A stretch of DNA of 64,000 nt, from the NCBI GenBank assembly GCA_026018925.1, contig JAKSZU010000003.1, positions 191,042,139 through 191,106,138 on the forward strand, in the 5' to 3' direction. The translations under genes were made by a program, and so were the position numbers. The notes beneath the pieces were generated by a model. It was not told the DNA's origin, made no database searches, and saw only the letters and a program-made list of their open reading frames with translations. The first letter of the stretch is position 1, and each line of letters opens with the position of its first letter. This document shows positions 1-12,877 of this stretch, piece by piece. The DNA comes from Tupaia tana. Lineage: Eukaryota; Chordata; Mammalia; Scandentia; Tupaiidae.

Positions 1-2033
1 TGGTTTGAATTTTATTAGGAATCGTTCAGCTCTTTTTGTAGTAGAGTATTCCATAACAAAATCACCAATTTGAGAATCATTTGAGAAGTGATTGTATTGT
101 GCGTCATTGACTGGTGAGAATATAATACAAGGCCCTGGAAGAGAGTTGCTGTTGAATAACTAGTTCTCTCTCTAGATTGTTCAGCATGGTTCTAGCCTCA
201 TGTGATTGTTTTAGCATTTATTCTTTTTCACTTCTAAGTTGAATGGTGGCTTTAATAATGAGGAACTAACTATGTCCTATGTTTTAAAAAAAAAGTTTTC
301 CCAAGAGATTAAAAGATATTTAAAAAGAGAAGAAACAGATCTTTCTGTTATTCATTGACTAGAAATGCTGGATTAAGTAAAAATTTCTTTATGACAGGAC
401 TTCCCAGAACATTTCAATATGCTGTAATACATTTTATGACTCTTCAAGAATAGGCTACAGCTTGTAGTGTTCTCTAAATTGTTTGATCATAGGGATATCT
501 CTCTCTCATTCACTCACTCATTCACTCATCGATCATCTATTGTCATCATGTGTTTCATCAGATGCAATTTGGAGGAACTGCTATGGTGATACTGACTGGA
601 ATGTAAAAGGCACATTAGGAGCAGGTGCTATCTTTGTTTTAGATGTATCTTGACAGCAATAGAAGAGCTCAGTTTAGTTGCAGCTAAGTATACTATAAAT
701 TATTTTAAATTGTCAGATATAAACTTAAATAATGTTTTACATGTAGTAGGTAGTCAGTATATACGAATCTGAAAATTTGACAAATTTAGAGCTTTTAAAA
801 TCCTATGATAATTAAAGTGCCTCTGAAGGAGAATGAGCTTTACAGTCTACATTATAATCTTCCACCAGTGTGTCAGATGATGATTCCTATTTTCCTAAAG
901 GCTTAATCATTGATAAGAGGACTATATTGCTTACAACATAGTTGATGAGCTGATAGTACTTAACCTTTCAGATGTGATATACACATCTCTGTGTTTGTAT
1001 GTGTTGGAAGGGAGGGATGGCAGATAAGAAGAGAGGAACAGAGTAGTACCCTGCTTTGAATACAATAGGTAAGAGTTTAAGATCCATCAGTAGGTTAGAG
1101 TTCTGTAATTTTGAACTGTATGTTTTTCTAATAAGTGGAGCAGCACACAATGTTGTTATCTCCCAGCTTTCAAATATTATAGTAACTCCATTTGTTCATA
1201 TTGAAACACAGACATGAAGTAATTCAGACAAACGGCAATTAGAATGCTTTGGGCTGCAAGTAATGGAAAGTGCAAATCAAAATTTAAGCAAGGAAAAGTT
1301 ATTTTCCTATTTATAACCAGGAAATGCTAAGAGGGAGTAATTTATTTCAGGTTGATATATTATGAAAGACCCAGAGGTTTTTTTTTTTTTTTTTTTTTTT
1401 TTTCATATTTCTCCTGTGCCATCTTTGATGTCATGTCCTGGGCCCCCTGGGCCCAAGCTTCCTTCATGGTTGCAAGATGGTTGCAGTTCTAACATTTAGA
1501 CATTCCACTGTATAGGCAAAATATCCAGGGGCATTGTGCATTCTTTTTTTTTTTTTTTTAAGACAGGGCCGCTTCAGACTCCTCAGGCACAAGCCACCAA
1601 ACTTGGCCTTTATATTAGATCAGGATGGAACCAGAGCTTTCCATGTGGTTCCAGCCTGGAGAACAAAATATCTTATTAGCTTATTCCATGTTGACTGGGT
1701 CCTCTACTTTTTAAGAGCAGCAGTACCTCTTCCTATCTGTGTTCCCATGTTCTTCACACACTGCAGACTTTTCTTCACATCTTGAGTTAACTTCTTAACA
1801 TGTCCCAGTTTATCCCTGGGGATGGAAATAAGTCTACTATAATTAGTTTGCACTAGTCAGGATTCACCATTTGGGGCCACAGGTTGATGCCAGCCCTCCT
1901 TAAAGCATCTCAGTGAATATCCAACCAAAGTCAAGTTCTGTTAAAAGGAAGGATGGGATGGAGGAATCAGTGTTGTTTAGGCATTACTAATCATGTTTGC
2001 TTCTGTGTTTTTCTAGGCTATTTCTAGAGATTT
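1..2033. other. Intronic sequence with no recognised gene
   Basis: AT-rich sequence. Only poly-T runs at about 1378-1402 and 1542-1558 stand out. The tract after the second run (about 1560-1670) looks faintly like a decayed retroposon tail and body, but no family could be named. Confidence 0.6.
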
Positions 2034-2048
2034 GAAAATGTTTTTGTT

Positions 2049-2298
2049 GAGACCAGCAGTTGGTGTAATGGCTATGTCCCTAGACTCCTGTATAGTAAAC
2101 CGCGGTTTGAGTCCTGGACCCGGTGGCTTAAACATGCTGGGCACATGTGCGTGTGTGCCCAAGATGCCGAGAGGAGAATGGAGAAGGCATTGAGGTGTGG
2201 CCATACCCCTCGGGGGTGATTTCTCGCTTTCTGTCTCTCTGTCTCTCTGGCGAGCGCATGTACCCTATAACAAAAACCTTTACAAAAAAAAGAGAAAA
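2049..2298 (+). mobile_element. SINE family A, full length
   Basis: tRNA-like head with A box (ttggtgtaatgg) and B box (ggtttgagtcc), body with the conserved ccaagat...gagaatggag block, CT-rich stretch, ending accctataacaaaaacc plus A-tail. The target-site duplication gaaaatgtttttgtt lies at 2034-2048 and 2299-2313. Confidence 0.92.
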
Positions 2299-2423
2299 GA
2301 AAATGTTTTTGTTAAGAAGAATGGCTTAAATAGGAAAATAATATGTGTAGTGTTTTAGTAAAATACGTTTTCCCCCTGTAGTTACATATTTTCTTCATGT
2401 AATTTTAAAAACTATCTATATAT

Positions 2424-2577
2424 AAGAGGGAGGGCATCTTTAAAAAGTTGTGGAAAATATGTATTATGAAAAAACTTGATACATGGATTTCAGTTTTTTT
2501 TTTTTTTTTTGGCACAAAAATAAGCTGGTACTTTAATTCTGTTTTTCTATAAACTTTTCATTGTGGTTCTTTACATT
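2424..2577. mobile_element. Mariner-type MITE, decayed copy
   Basis: Related to the copies at 41085 and 49428. Terminal cttTaaaaagttgtgg-like repeats enclose the internal blocks acatggatttcag and ggcacaaaaataagctggtactttaattc. A poly-T run (about 2493-2510) lies inside. The ends are degenerate, so the limits are approximate. Confidence 0.55.
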
Positions 2578-2637
2578 TCACTAGTTTAAGCAACTTGTAT
2601 TAACAAAACTTTCACCTAGGAACAAAGTATAGTGTAT

Positions 2638-2806
2638 GTCAAGTGTTCGTGCATGCCCAAGATCCTGAGAGGAAAATGGAGGAGAAGGGATTGCAGCGTG
2701 GCCATACCCCGTGGGGGGTGATTTCTTGCTTTCTGTCTCTCTGTCTCTATGTCTGTCTTGCGAGCACATGTGCCCTATAGCTAAAACCTCTCCAGAAAAA
2801 AAAAAG
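2638..2806 (+). mobile_element. SINE family A, 5'-truncated
   Basis: Only the body and tail are present, beginning at the gtgcatgcccaagatcc block. The tRNA-like head with both promoter boxes is missing, so the copy could not be transcribed by Pol III. Confidence 0.85.
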
Positions 2807-5800
2807 AAATATCTCCATGGTTCAAAGCTAATCTCTATCAAACTAACAGAATATTAACATTGTTGTTTATTAGAAACTCTAATTCACTTTGGAATTTGAC
2901 CTTCATATATTATAACATTGATTTTCTTTTTGTAAGGCCAAACAATGTGAAGTTAAATTATCTTTATAAATTTTTTGGAAGTGGTACTTAATTATTTTTA
3001 TTTATAAATCAAAAATTCTTACTCTATTTAAATTGACTAGTGTTTTCATGTGACTTTTTTGGCCTCCAAATTCAGTTTAGTTCAATTGTCCTGAACAATT
3101 TCTCTTTCTCCATCTGCCAAGTTTCTTTCTTTTCTCTCTAAACTTTTAACTGTTTTGTTCTGCACAAACTGCCTCTATTAAAGTGGAACATGAAGTTGTC
3201 TGGGTCAGGGCAAACCAGCTGGACTCCGCAGAAGATGGGGTCAAACTTAGCTTCATTTGATAAGGATCAGTGAGTCTGATCCAGTTGCTAAATCTTGGAG
3301 GGCTAGACTTAAGCACAATGCTAGAGGCATCTACTGCTCTTGGGACATCTTTATCTTTTTTGTATTTGTCTCTATGATTGCTTAAGTTCTGAACAAGTTC
3401 TGACTTAGATATGTATAAATGGTCAATTACATATTTCTCACCCCCTTAGTTCACCTGATCTCTTCTCTTACCCCTTATAATCAAAACCTCTGGTTCTATT
3501 TCTATGTTTGGTGTCCTGTATAGGCAATTCCAACATTTTTTTTTCTTTATCATTCATTCAGGAAAATGCACTTATTAGGTTCGAAGTTTTGAGCATTGAG
3601 CAGAATACAGACTCAGTTTTTGAATAGCAGTGGAGGAGGAGAGATAACACTTGACCCCAACTGTAACCTTAACTGTAAAACAAGGTGGAAAGCTATAGTA
3701 CTCTGTGCATGTTTTCTCTCCCTCAGAGAAGAGACCTCATGTTCTACTTCTCCCATTTCCTCTCTAAGAGGCTCCATTTCATAATTACAGCTCTAGCAGA
3801 GCCCTTGCTCATGCTCTTCCAATACACATCCTCTTTAAACCCTACCCTCTTGCCCATCTCTTTCCTTTATTCTTCTATGAAGGTGGGGAAATTAAATTTA
3901 CCCATTTCTTTATCTTGCTGCCTTCTTTGGTTCTGTTTGTATGGCAGTTAGTTATTCAGATTGTAGCTGATAAAAGCAGAGTAGTATTGATGAGATACCT
4001 CCCATACCTGTATTTGGAAATGAAATTATTACTATATGTAATAAAAATAGTGTCGCTGGCCTCTGAAGGTGGTGAGTACCCAGTTTTCCTCAAACCCAGC
4101 ATATCTCCCTCTCCTTCCTGCTTTAATTATGCCTACTTTTCCTTAAGCTTCAACATTTCAGGGAAATAAAAGAGGTTCTTTCAATAGTCTTATCCTTTTT
4201 TGACTAGTTACCAATATTTCAATAGCATAAGTTTTAGGTTTTTTTTTGATCATTTTAACAGCAAATAATTCCGTGGTGAAGCAAATAATTTCTGGGGTTT
4301 CCTGTAATGCAACATTTATGTCTTTGGAAAAATTTATTTCAAATACCATACCGTGTGACTATTGATAATTTGTGGCCTTTTCATGTATGGACATATAATT
4401 CTTAGATATTTATTTTTAATCCTTCCTGTTTTCAGTCCTGGCTGCCTTCAGAATTGTGCTGTCATGCACTGCCAAACTGGTGCCCATGACAATTGAATTT
4501 CCTGGGCTCCATGGCATTTTTCTATGGAGGTTTCTTTCTCTAGAAATCTCTTTCTGCCCCTGCACCCAGTTAAGTTGAAGTTTCATGATTTTTCAGGGCT
4601 TTATGTGTATTATCACATTTTTATGGATTTTTAAAATAAAAATAGCGGAAGGATCTTGTTTGTTGGTTTATTTATCTTAGTGTTGAGTGATTTTTTGTGC
4701 ATGGTCTGATATCTATTAATACGTGTTAAATGTCAACTGAATGCCAGACTTAGATATAGGTCTTAGGAAGATACAAGAACAACTTATTCTTTGAAGCATA
4801 CTGTGTGCTTGAAACAAAATAAAAACCAACATACACAAAATACTTAAGGAATAGGTAAGTCTCATTATGAAGTGACAGTAGTGATAAGAAGGAGGAAGTG
4901 AGAATGATCAGATATTATACTATTGTTGTAGTATAACTGAAGAGGTAAGTTTTTGAGTATTTTTATATATTCTATGATGTCTTTGCCACAGGCTTCATGT
5001 TAGGACATACTTGGAGGTATGTTCATTCTTTACAAGAGTTTTCTTTACTTCTCAGAGAAATTCGTTGATTTTTAGAAAAATGTGTATTCATAATCAGAGA
5101 TACTCTACAGTGTAATTGTCAGTATTTTCATTCTTTTTTGGAGATTAGTAGCTGATAATTTAGTGGTATTGTCTTTGCCCCTCAAATCTGTAATTTGGGA
5201 TCTGTTTTCTTAGGAGGATCTTGGATTCTTGGACACCTAAAGACAATTTTAAATTGACGAAAAACCCCCATTTATTTTTAGTAGGCCTGTAGACTGAACT
5301 CTTTTCCTACATTTACTCTTTCTTAACACAATTGGCCTTTTTCCCCTTGAGTCTTCCCTGGTATTAGTAAATGAGCTGTATTTTCCTACATTCAGAACAA
5401 AATTTCTCCAACAGAAATAGTTCCTCTTTGCCACCAGTTCTTGTTAGCTAAGTCAGGTTGGAACTGCAAGACCTATTGGGTGAGTGGATTATGCTTCAGC
5501 TTCCAGAACTCTACTTTTATGTCTCTTTATTTCACTCTTGTTTTCTCTTTTTATGTTGAAAGCGATATATGCTCATTAAGAAAAATATGGAAAATTTAGA
5601 AAGAGTCTTATTCCCTTTACTCATGTACAATCTTTATCATCATGTTGGTGTGTTTCCCTGCCATTTTCTTCCATCCGTGAGTGTTTAATTTTTATAAAAT
5701 ATATTTGTAATTACTCTATAGACACAGTTTTACATCCTTCTTTTTTTACCTCTAGGAAGCATCTTTCAAGCAGCTGCGCAATCCTTGGGCCTTATATCTT

Positions 5801-6934
5801 TTCCTGAGTGCTTAAGTAACATTCCTTATAATAGACAAATCATAGTTTACTTGATAATTTTATTACTATTAGATATTTGCTTTTCCCTCTACTTTTTTAT
5901 ACTAGTATTACCAATTAAGTGTGCATGAGTATGTTTATTTATAAAGTGTTTTACTATGTAGCATGATTTCCTGCAGATAGATTCTTCTAGGTGTCATTTC
6001 TCGGTCACAGGGGTCTGGTCTTCAGATTTTATTTATGTATTGTCAAATTTCTTGATAAATTGATCTTCTTGGAAAACCATTTCCCTATGTCACCCTTCTA
6101 CGCCAAAATTTTTATTAGCTCTCTGTTGCCTACAGGCAGTCTAAAGTCAATATCCTTCTTATTGGCTTTTTTTGCTTTTTTAAAAAACTTTTCTTTTTGT
6201 TTTAACCGATCAATCACTTATCATTGAACATTTACATTTCACCCAATTTTTTTCATATAATAATTAATGGTGTAATAAATATTTTCTTGTGCATTTTAGC
6301 TTTGTTCATTTTCTTTTTTTGGTTATTTGGGAAAATGATCAGAAATGAAGATTCTAGATTAAAAAATATAAGCATTCCATAAAACTGATAGCCAAACTTC
6401 TCTTAAGTAAGATGATATCAATTTACCAGCATATATAATCGTCCTAGTAGTGGCTATAATTATTTTTTTTAATGCAACCTTAAGAGAATGTGAGAAGGAA
6501 ATTACCATGTTGTTTCAATTACATTGCTTTTATTACTAGTGAGGTTGAACATTTACCCACTTTATTTGTTAGTTAACTGTATTTTCTTCAAGGCCCTATA
6601 TAATTTAGACTTGCTTTTTAAACCTAATCTGTTATTCAAACCCACAGATATTTATTACACTCCTATGGACTACCTTCTCCCACCTCAACAAATAAATAGA
6701 CTGTAATCAAGCTAATCTCTCTCTTGTCCTTTTGAAAATGTTGATGCTTTTTCTACTCCCTAAAATGCCTGTGTCTCCTCTTCTCACAGTATGCTGATTT
6801 TTCCCATCCTTAGGGTTCTGCCCAAATCATTTTTCCTCTAGGAAATGTTGCCTGACCTGCTGTGGCTTGCTTAAGGCAGGTTCTGGGGCAGATGCTCCCC
6901 GGGACTCCCGTCCCTTATTAAGGAGCTTTCTTTG
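2807..6934. other. Long repeat-poor intronic stretch
   Basis: About 4 kb of AT-rich unique sequence with no SINE. A short L2-like segment (cctctaggaaatgttgcctgacc near 6836-6858) is the only repeat I can suggest. No exon with good splice sites was recognised. Confidence 0.5.
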
Positions 6935-7180
6935 GTAACAGGTACAGAGTGTTGTGTTGATGTTGCTAAGGACATACATTTGGAGATAGACCTAGATTTA
7001 TTGTAACTTTTGGCTGTGACTTTGGGCACGTTATTTAGTCCTCTGAGTCTCGGTTTCTTCATCTCAGCATCATCATACAACAAGAATAATAATAGTATCC
7101 ACCTCTAGAGTTGTGAGGAACAAATGTGATACTACTTATGAAGGGACGGGTGCAGCGATACATCATTAGTGACCATCGTT
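6935..7180 (+). repeat. MIR element
   Basis: Follows the MIR pattern: ctgtgactttgggcacgttattta, then ctctgagtctcggtttcttcatc, then aataataatagtatccacctc and gttgtgaggaacaaatgtgat. Strongly diverged, as expected for this mammal-wide family. Confidence 0.8.
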
Positions 7181-8599
7181 TTACATTAACTGAACAGATA
7201 AACTGTTCACCCCAGCACTCACTGGTTTCCCCTTCCTAAGGACTCTAACTGGTGTATCCAGGTTATATATATTATCTCTTTCTTGCTGTGGTTATAGTTT
7301 CTTGTGAATTAGTTAAATTCAGGTAAATTTTAAGTTTGAAGGGAAGGGATTGTATTTTAAGTTTTGTGCACATCCTGAAGCACTGTGTAAATGCCAATTT
7401 GGTATAGTGGAGTAGCTTTGTTTGCTGTGAAAATGAGGACAATGGCAGTGATGAGGACCTCATTTTCCATCATTCACTATAGCTTTCACTAGACCTTTGC
7501 TAGGAGAATTTTCTTCTCGATCCTTTAAAACAATGTCTAGTTTTGTTGCTTGTTCAGCAAAATGTAGTTATTCAGTAGAAAATGGTAAAAAAGATCTAAA
7601 TAACAGCACTGAATTTCACATTTCCATGTAGTGTTTCAAATTGTTATATTCCTTACTATTTGTGAAAAATCTATGGTCAAGTGCCACAAGAAGACATAAA
7701 CTAAAGCAGACTTTTCCTCCTTTTCAACTTTCATGTGACTTGGATTAACGACAGCTTTCCCCCTAATTTACACCTGGGCTCTCCAGGCATTCTCAAAAGC
7801 TGAAACAATGATCCATGTTTAGTCACCATGTGACTGGCTATTTTCATTTATTTAGAATGTAAACAACAAAAAATATCCTGGATAAAGATCTCTACGTATT
7901 TTAACTAGTGACAGATGCTGTGATCCGGATTTCTACTTAAGTCAGGCATTTTTTACATACACCTCAAGCCTTGCAATTAAGCTTTATGCCTTTCCAAGCA
8001 TAACAGTTAACCAATAAACCAAAATATCAGCCTGGTCTGGCTTAGCTCAGCGGTCTTTTGATTTCTTCCAGTCTGTTTGATGTGGAGGCTTATTGAGATT
8101 TATCTACTGAGCTGTTCATAGTTTGTAGGGCTGAGAGCACTGGCTATATTATATAAGATTCCATTAGTGACAGAAGAGTGTAGACAGTGTCTACAGTGTG
8201 GATAGTTTAGTCAGTTGCACTAGTCATAGTTTCATTGAAATTTTTAAGGCTGTTGTCAAGCTTTTTTATTAATACTCATGTTATTTCTTATTTCCCAGTT
8301 TATGCCATGAACCTTAAAACAGATGTGATTTGATTGGTTATGTTAGTTTCATAACTTTCAGTACACATCTCTATGTGGATTTAAAAACATTTCCAGTTAC
8401 AGGACCCATTTATCCAGAAGGGAAATAAAAATAGAATTATACAGTTATAGGACAGGTGCCATCATGGCCAGAAATATACAGTTATCAATCCTAAATACTT
8501 GATACATGGAGAGATAAATATTATTCTGTTGTATTGTTCATGATAGTAAGAGTATCAGCACACCCAAATTTATAACATAAAAGAAAAGGCAAAGGGCTT

Positions 8600-8755
8600 T
8601 TATAGAGTTATCTCCTGCATTCCTGATAAGAACACTCAATAAGTATTATTGTCTCCATTCTAAATGACACACTTAGAATTTAAATTATTAATTTGCTATA
8701 TGTTTCATATTTAGTGTGAAACAGAGCTAGTGTTCAAATTCAGATATGGCTCCTA
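8600..8755 (-). repeat. MIR-like fragment
   Basis: Resembles reverse-strand MIR: attattgtctccattctaaatgacacac, then a block ending cagagctagtgttcaaattcag. Very diverged. Confidence 0.5.
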
Positions 8756-8954
8756 ACCTGGTTTTTTTCCTGTTCCATTAGAGCTTTTTTTGTTCAACAA
8801 TACACAGTATTTCTAAGTGTAACAAAATTCTGCCAAACAGCTTTCCAATAGTTTAATCACATCCTCTTTCCTAACAAGTAAAGTAAAATGACTGATGTTT
8901 ATGTTGCTGGAGATAAGAAAATAAGGTCAAATTGGAGAAATAATGAAACATTCC

Positions 8955-9100
8955 TATTTTTCTGCCTCAGTTGCCTCATGCATCAAATGGGGAAAATACT
9001 TTATAGGGTTTTTGTGTGATTAAGTGAATTAATGCATGAAGGAGATTAGAAGAGTGCTGGGCACAGAGTAAATGTACAACCCATTTAGCTCTTGTTAGCT
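8955..9100 (+). repeat. MIR fragment
   Basis: ctcagttgcctcatgcatcaaatggggaaaatac, then ttgtgtgattaagtgaattaatgcatg and agagtgctgggcacagagtaaatg match the 3' half of MIR. Confidence 0.75.
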
Positions 9101-9180
9101 TTCATTTACTCAGTGGGGTTTATTGACCTGCTTCTGTGTGCTAGGTAATGTGCTGAGCATTTGAAGATAGATAGTGAAAG

Positions 9181-9411
9181 GGGGCTAGATGGTGTAGCAG
9201 TGGTAATACAATGCTCCGCAAGGCTGACCTACATGGGAAGGTCCCAGATTTGCATCTGGAGACCTTCGTGAGCACTCCAGGTGGGTATTGTACCCATGAT
9301 ACAGGGCTGGCTGACACTGGGGGTGGACTGGCATGAACACACTGTTGTGGGTGCTTCTTTATCTCTGTTTCTCTCTTGTTCATGGAAGGAAGAAGGAAAG
9401 AAACTTAAAAC
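9181..9411 (+). mobile_element. SINE family B
   Basis: A different tRNA-like SINE: gggggctagatggtgtagcagtggtaa head, a middle gacactgggggtggactggcatgaacac, and a tctctgtttctctc tail ending gaaggaaagaaacttaaaa. The middle is shared with the copies at 28345 and 38932. Confidence 0.75.
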
Positions 9412-9828
9412 AAGGGGAAAAAGGCCAAAATCTTTGCTTTTGATTCTTTAAGGGTCTCAGAATGGAGAAGAGTAGGTGTATTCCTACCAGTACTACAAGC
9501 CAGTAGCATGAATGTTCTGTTATAGAGGTGTGTTAGCAGAAATTTGGAAGCCCAGAGTAGAGATGAGTATGGACTGTCAGGGATGGTTCCAGGAAGAGTA
9601 GGACCTGAGCTTGAGCAATGAGTAGAAGGTAGCTAGACAGAGAAACATCGGAAGGACAAAGCAAGCCAGGACAGACAGGGGTGGTGGAACATTAGTGTGA
9701 ACATGTTTCTTCCATCCAGGATTTCTGAAGGACTTTACTATACTATTATGCCCTGAGACTCTCAGCCATAGTGGCAAGTAGTCTTCAAAAATGGTGAGTG
9801 TTCAAATCCTTTTTATGGAATATCTTGT
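9412..9828. repeat. Intronic sequence, possibly L2 in antisense
   Basis: Blocks such as gttccaggaagagtagg and gacctgagcttgagcaatga resemble the antisense of the L2 reverse-transcriptase region. The match is weak. Confidence 0.35.
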
Positions 9829-9845
9829 GAAGAACAGTTTCTTTT

Positions 9846-9962
9846 CTTTAACATTTCTTTATTTATTTGTTGTGATTTTTCAAGCCACCAGGTCCAGGTC
9901 TCAAACCACAGTGGGCCATGTGGATATCTAACACCCCAACCACCATGCTACCTGCTGGCCTG
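9846..9962 (-). mobile_element. SINE family A, old short variant
   Basis: Only a tail and tRNA-like head (caagccaccaggtccaggtctcaaaccac ... ctgctggcc reversed). Flanked by gaagaacagtttctttt at 9829-9845 and at 9962 onward. The body is missing. Confidence 0.8.
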
Positions 9963-9976
9963 AAGAACAGTTTCTT

Positions 9977-10236
9977 TTTTTTTCGAGAGGTTTTCGCTAT
10001 AGGGCGCGTGCGCTCGCCAGACAGACAGAGAGAGATATAGAGACAGAAAGCGAGAAATCACCCCCCAAGGGGGATGGTCACGCCGCAATCCCTTCTCCTC
10101 CATTCTCCTCTCGGGATCTTGGGCACGCACGCACACGTGCCCGGCGTGAGTTCTAAGCCACCGGGTCCGGGACGCGAACCGCGGTCGACTACGTGGGAGT
10201 CCAGCGACATAGCCATTACGCTAACCGCTAGTTCCC
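9977..10236 (-). mobile_element. SINE family A, full length, young
   Basis: CpG-rich copy with intact boxes and a duplication aagaacagtttctt at 9963-9976 and 10237-10250. It inserted at the same target sequence already duplicated by the older SINE at 9846, giving three copies of the target in 420 bp. Confidence 0.95.
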
Positions 10237-10267
10237 AAGAACAGTTTCTTAAAGACCTCACTTTGGG

Positions 10268-10447
10268 GGGCCTGCAGGTGGCATGGTGGTTAAAGGCGCT
10301 GGACTCCCACATGGCCAACCACTGTTTGGGTCCCAGACCTGAACTGGTGGCTTGTTTTCTCATTTTCTCTCTCTGTCTCTTCTGGTCAAATTAAAATAAT
10401 AATAATAATAAAAACAAAAATAAACTTAAGTAAAATTTTTTAAAAAA
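10268..10447 (+). mobile_element. SINE family A, old short variant
   Basis: Head gcctgcaggtggcatggtggttaaagg then directly to the CT-rich part and an A/AAT-rich tail. The central body is deleted. Duplication gacctcactttggg (10254-10267) versus gatctcactttggg (10448-10461). Confidence 0.85.
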
Positions 10448-10461
10448 GATCTCACTTTGGG

Positions 10462-11160
10462 AAACGGGATAGAGTGAGTAGTGAGAAAAGTGGAGTGTGT
10501 GTTCAGAGCAGAATCAGGGTGGGCAAGGGAGGTAGAGAGGGAGATATTGATTAGCAATTTGAAGATAGTTGATTTGACAGAACTTGATGAAAAATGAGGG
10601 ATGATGGGAACCAGCAGTTAGCGTAATCGCTATGTCGTTGGACTCCCACATAGTCGACCGCGGTTCCCGTCCCGGACTCGGTGGCTTAAAACTCACGCCG
10701 GGCGCATGTGCGTGTGTGCCCAAGATCCCGAGAGGAGAATGGAGAAGGGATTGCAGCGTGACCATCCCCCCGGGGGGTGATTTCTTGCTTTCTGTCTCTG
10801 TGTCTCTCTCTGTCTGGCGAGCACACGTGCTCTACAGCGAAAACCTCTCCAAAAAAAATGAGGGATGATGGCGTATTTTTGGCTTTGACAATTTCCTGGG
10901 CTAACGATGCCATTTAGAGTTGAGGATTTAAGAAATGGACAGATTGGTAGGGGAAGATACGAAGTTCAGTTTTGCACCTGAGTTTTGAGATGCTTGAGAG
11001 ACATCCAATGGGACATACCCATCTGTTTGATGTTAGGTATATGGGCTCTGAAGCATAGGAGTGAGGTCTAGGGTGGATGAAGGAGTATCTGTGTGTGGTA
11101 TTTCATGCCAGGAAAGTAAATAAGATCACTCCAGAGGGATGAGAATAAACTCTGGAAGAC
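10462..11160 (-). repeat. LINE-2 reverse-transcriptase region, antisense
   Basis: Blocks such as cagttttgcacctgagttttgagatgc, gagagacatccaatgggacat and gttaggtatatgggctctgaag correspond to the antisense of the L2 ORF2 domain. Interrupted by the SINE at 10608-10853. Too decayed to code. Confidence 0.65.
10608..10853 (+). mobile_element. SINE family A, full length, young
   Basis: CpG-rich copy with a perfect 18 bp duplication (aaaaatgagggatgatgg at 10590-10607 and 10854-10871). It sits inside the antisense L2. Confidence 0.95.
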
Positions 11161-12579
11161 ATCAATATTTATTCGATGTGTGGAGGAAGATGATCTCTCA
11201 GCAGAGATTATCTCAATAATCTGATATTCTTTGAGACATGCTTATCCATTTTAAGATCTGCGGGTATTTCAGTTTGTTTTTTGGAAAGTGTCTGAATTTC
11301 CCCATGCAGGCAGTCTACTTTGTAGGCTACTCCTCCCAAGAATCTGGTTACTTGTAGAAGGAGGCACTTCACCTACACCCTAAGCCTCTCAGAAGAGTTG
11401 TGTGTTACCCAGCCCAGCACTTCTGAGCTCAGTGGGGGAAGGAGGAGCCATCTTGCATTGTTAAGTTTTTGAGTGTTAGATCCTTAAAGGTAACTGGAGA
11501 AATAATGAAAGAGAAGTATTCTACCGGATTAAACAAGTTCAATGGATTTTAATTTTCCTGATAAACTATTATTAAGAAATTGTTTCGGAGATTTACTCTC
11601 TGAGTAGGATTAGCTAACCTACATTTTTCATTTGGATAAGTAGTTCTTTAATTAGAAACCAAGACTTAGGGAATAGTTTCCCATAGCTTTATATAGTGTA
11701 GGAAAGGTATGTGCAACTGCCAGATGAAGATTTCCCTCATGGTAGAGAGAATCAGGGGCAACAAGAGAAAATTATAATATGTTGAGGGAAAGGATTCTGT
11801 TCATCCAGTATACCTGCTTTTATCTCCAATTCTGGAACTCTCTGCTGGCAGCCTTTCCCCCTCCCCCAATTCTAGTCATGTCAAGAGTTGCATATTTCTG
11901 GAAAAATGTTCATTACTGACTAGGGGTGCATAAAAAAATCCTTTGCCAGAGAATTAAGCAAGCAGAAGTCTGTCAAAACAAATATTCTAGTTTGAAAATA
12001 TAGTCTTGCGGAGGAAGGGGATGGCGTGAAGTAGGGGAGGCCAGGGTATGTTCTAAGGCTGAGTATTTATTTCGTAAGACTTCTGTGTTCTGAAAGACAG
12101 CAGGAATGCTGGAGGAAGCAGGATCGTGGTACATTCAAAGTACTGATGAGCAAGGATGGATTTTCTGGGGATTTTTATTTACTCTGGTGTTTGGAATCCA
12201 GTTCCTATGATGACAGCTTTTTCGAAGAGTGAAACATTTTGATAACAAATAGACTTTTTAATTTAATTCAAGAGGCATTTAACAAAACTTATGTTTACAT
12301 GGAAAACTTCCCAGACCTAAGCACATTAAACACACATAAACAAATGTGCACGTAAACACCCCACTTCATAAGCATTCATTTGGCCTGGAAATGCCAACTT
12401 TATATAATTTTAGTAGTTTAAAAGTATTTGTTGCATGATTTAAAGAAGCAGTACTGGCTTTTCCTTGTGTTTGTTTTCTGTTACTCTAAAAAATAATAAT
12501 TTTATAAATGAATAAACTTGTAGATTAGAAAAATCCCAGGAATTTAGATTTCTTTGCTAGTTGTTCAAAACTACTATTA
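11161..12579. other. Intronic sequence with no recognised feature
   Basis: Unique DNA. I see no repeat family or exon that I can name. Confidence 0.5.
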
Positions 12580-12594
12580 TAGAAGTTGCTTTTC

Positions 12595-12862
12595 TTTTTC
12601 TTTTCTTTTTTTTGGAGAGGTTTTTGCTTTTAGGGCGCGTGCGCTCGCCAGACAGACAGAGACAGAGAGACAGAAAGCAGGAAATCATCCCGCAGGGGGG
12701 ATGGCCACGCCGCAATCCCTTCTCCATTCTCCTCTCGGGATCTTGGGCATGCCCGCACGCACACGTGCCCGGCGTGAGTTTAAGCCACCGGGTCCGGGAC
12801 TCGAACCGCGGTCGACTACGTGGGAGTCCAGCGACATAGCCATTACGCTAACTGCTGGTCCC
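12595..12862 (-). mobile_element. SINE family A, full length, young
   Basis: Duplication tagaagttgcttttc (12580-12594) versus tagaagttgtttttc (12863-12877). Both promoter boxes are intact (ggttcgagtcccgg on the minus strand). Confidence 0.94.
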
Positions 12863-12877
12863 TAGAAGTTGTTTTTC

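Larger units (their letters stand above)
7181..9180. other. Intronic sequence with two MIR relics
   Basis: Unique AT-rich DNA apart from the MIR relics listed at 8600 and 8955. No coding potential was recognised. Confidence 0.5.

Noticed and set aside
1540..1670. Possible antisense 7SL/Alu-type monomer after a poly-T
   Set aside because: Only a short vague resemblance (cctcaggcacaagccaccaaacttggcc); not enough to call.
9977..10236. Possible functional tRNA gene from intact A and B boxes
   Set aside because: The boxes belong to a SINE head; no acceptor stem or cloverleaf of a real tRNA was seen.
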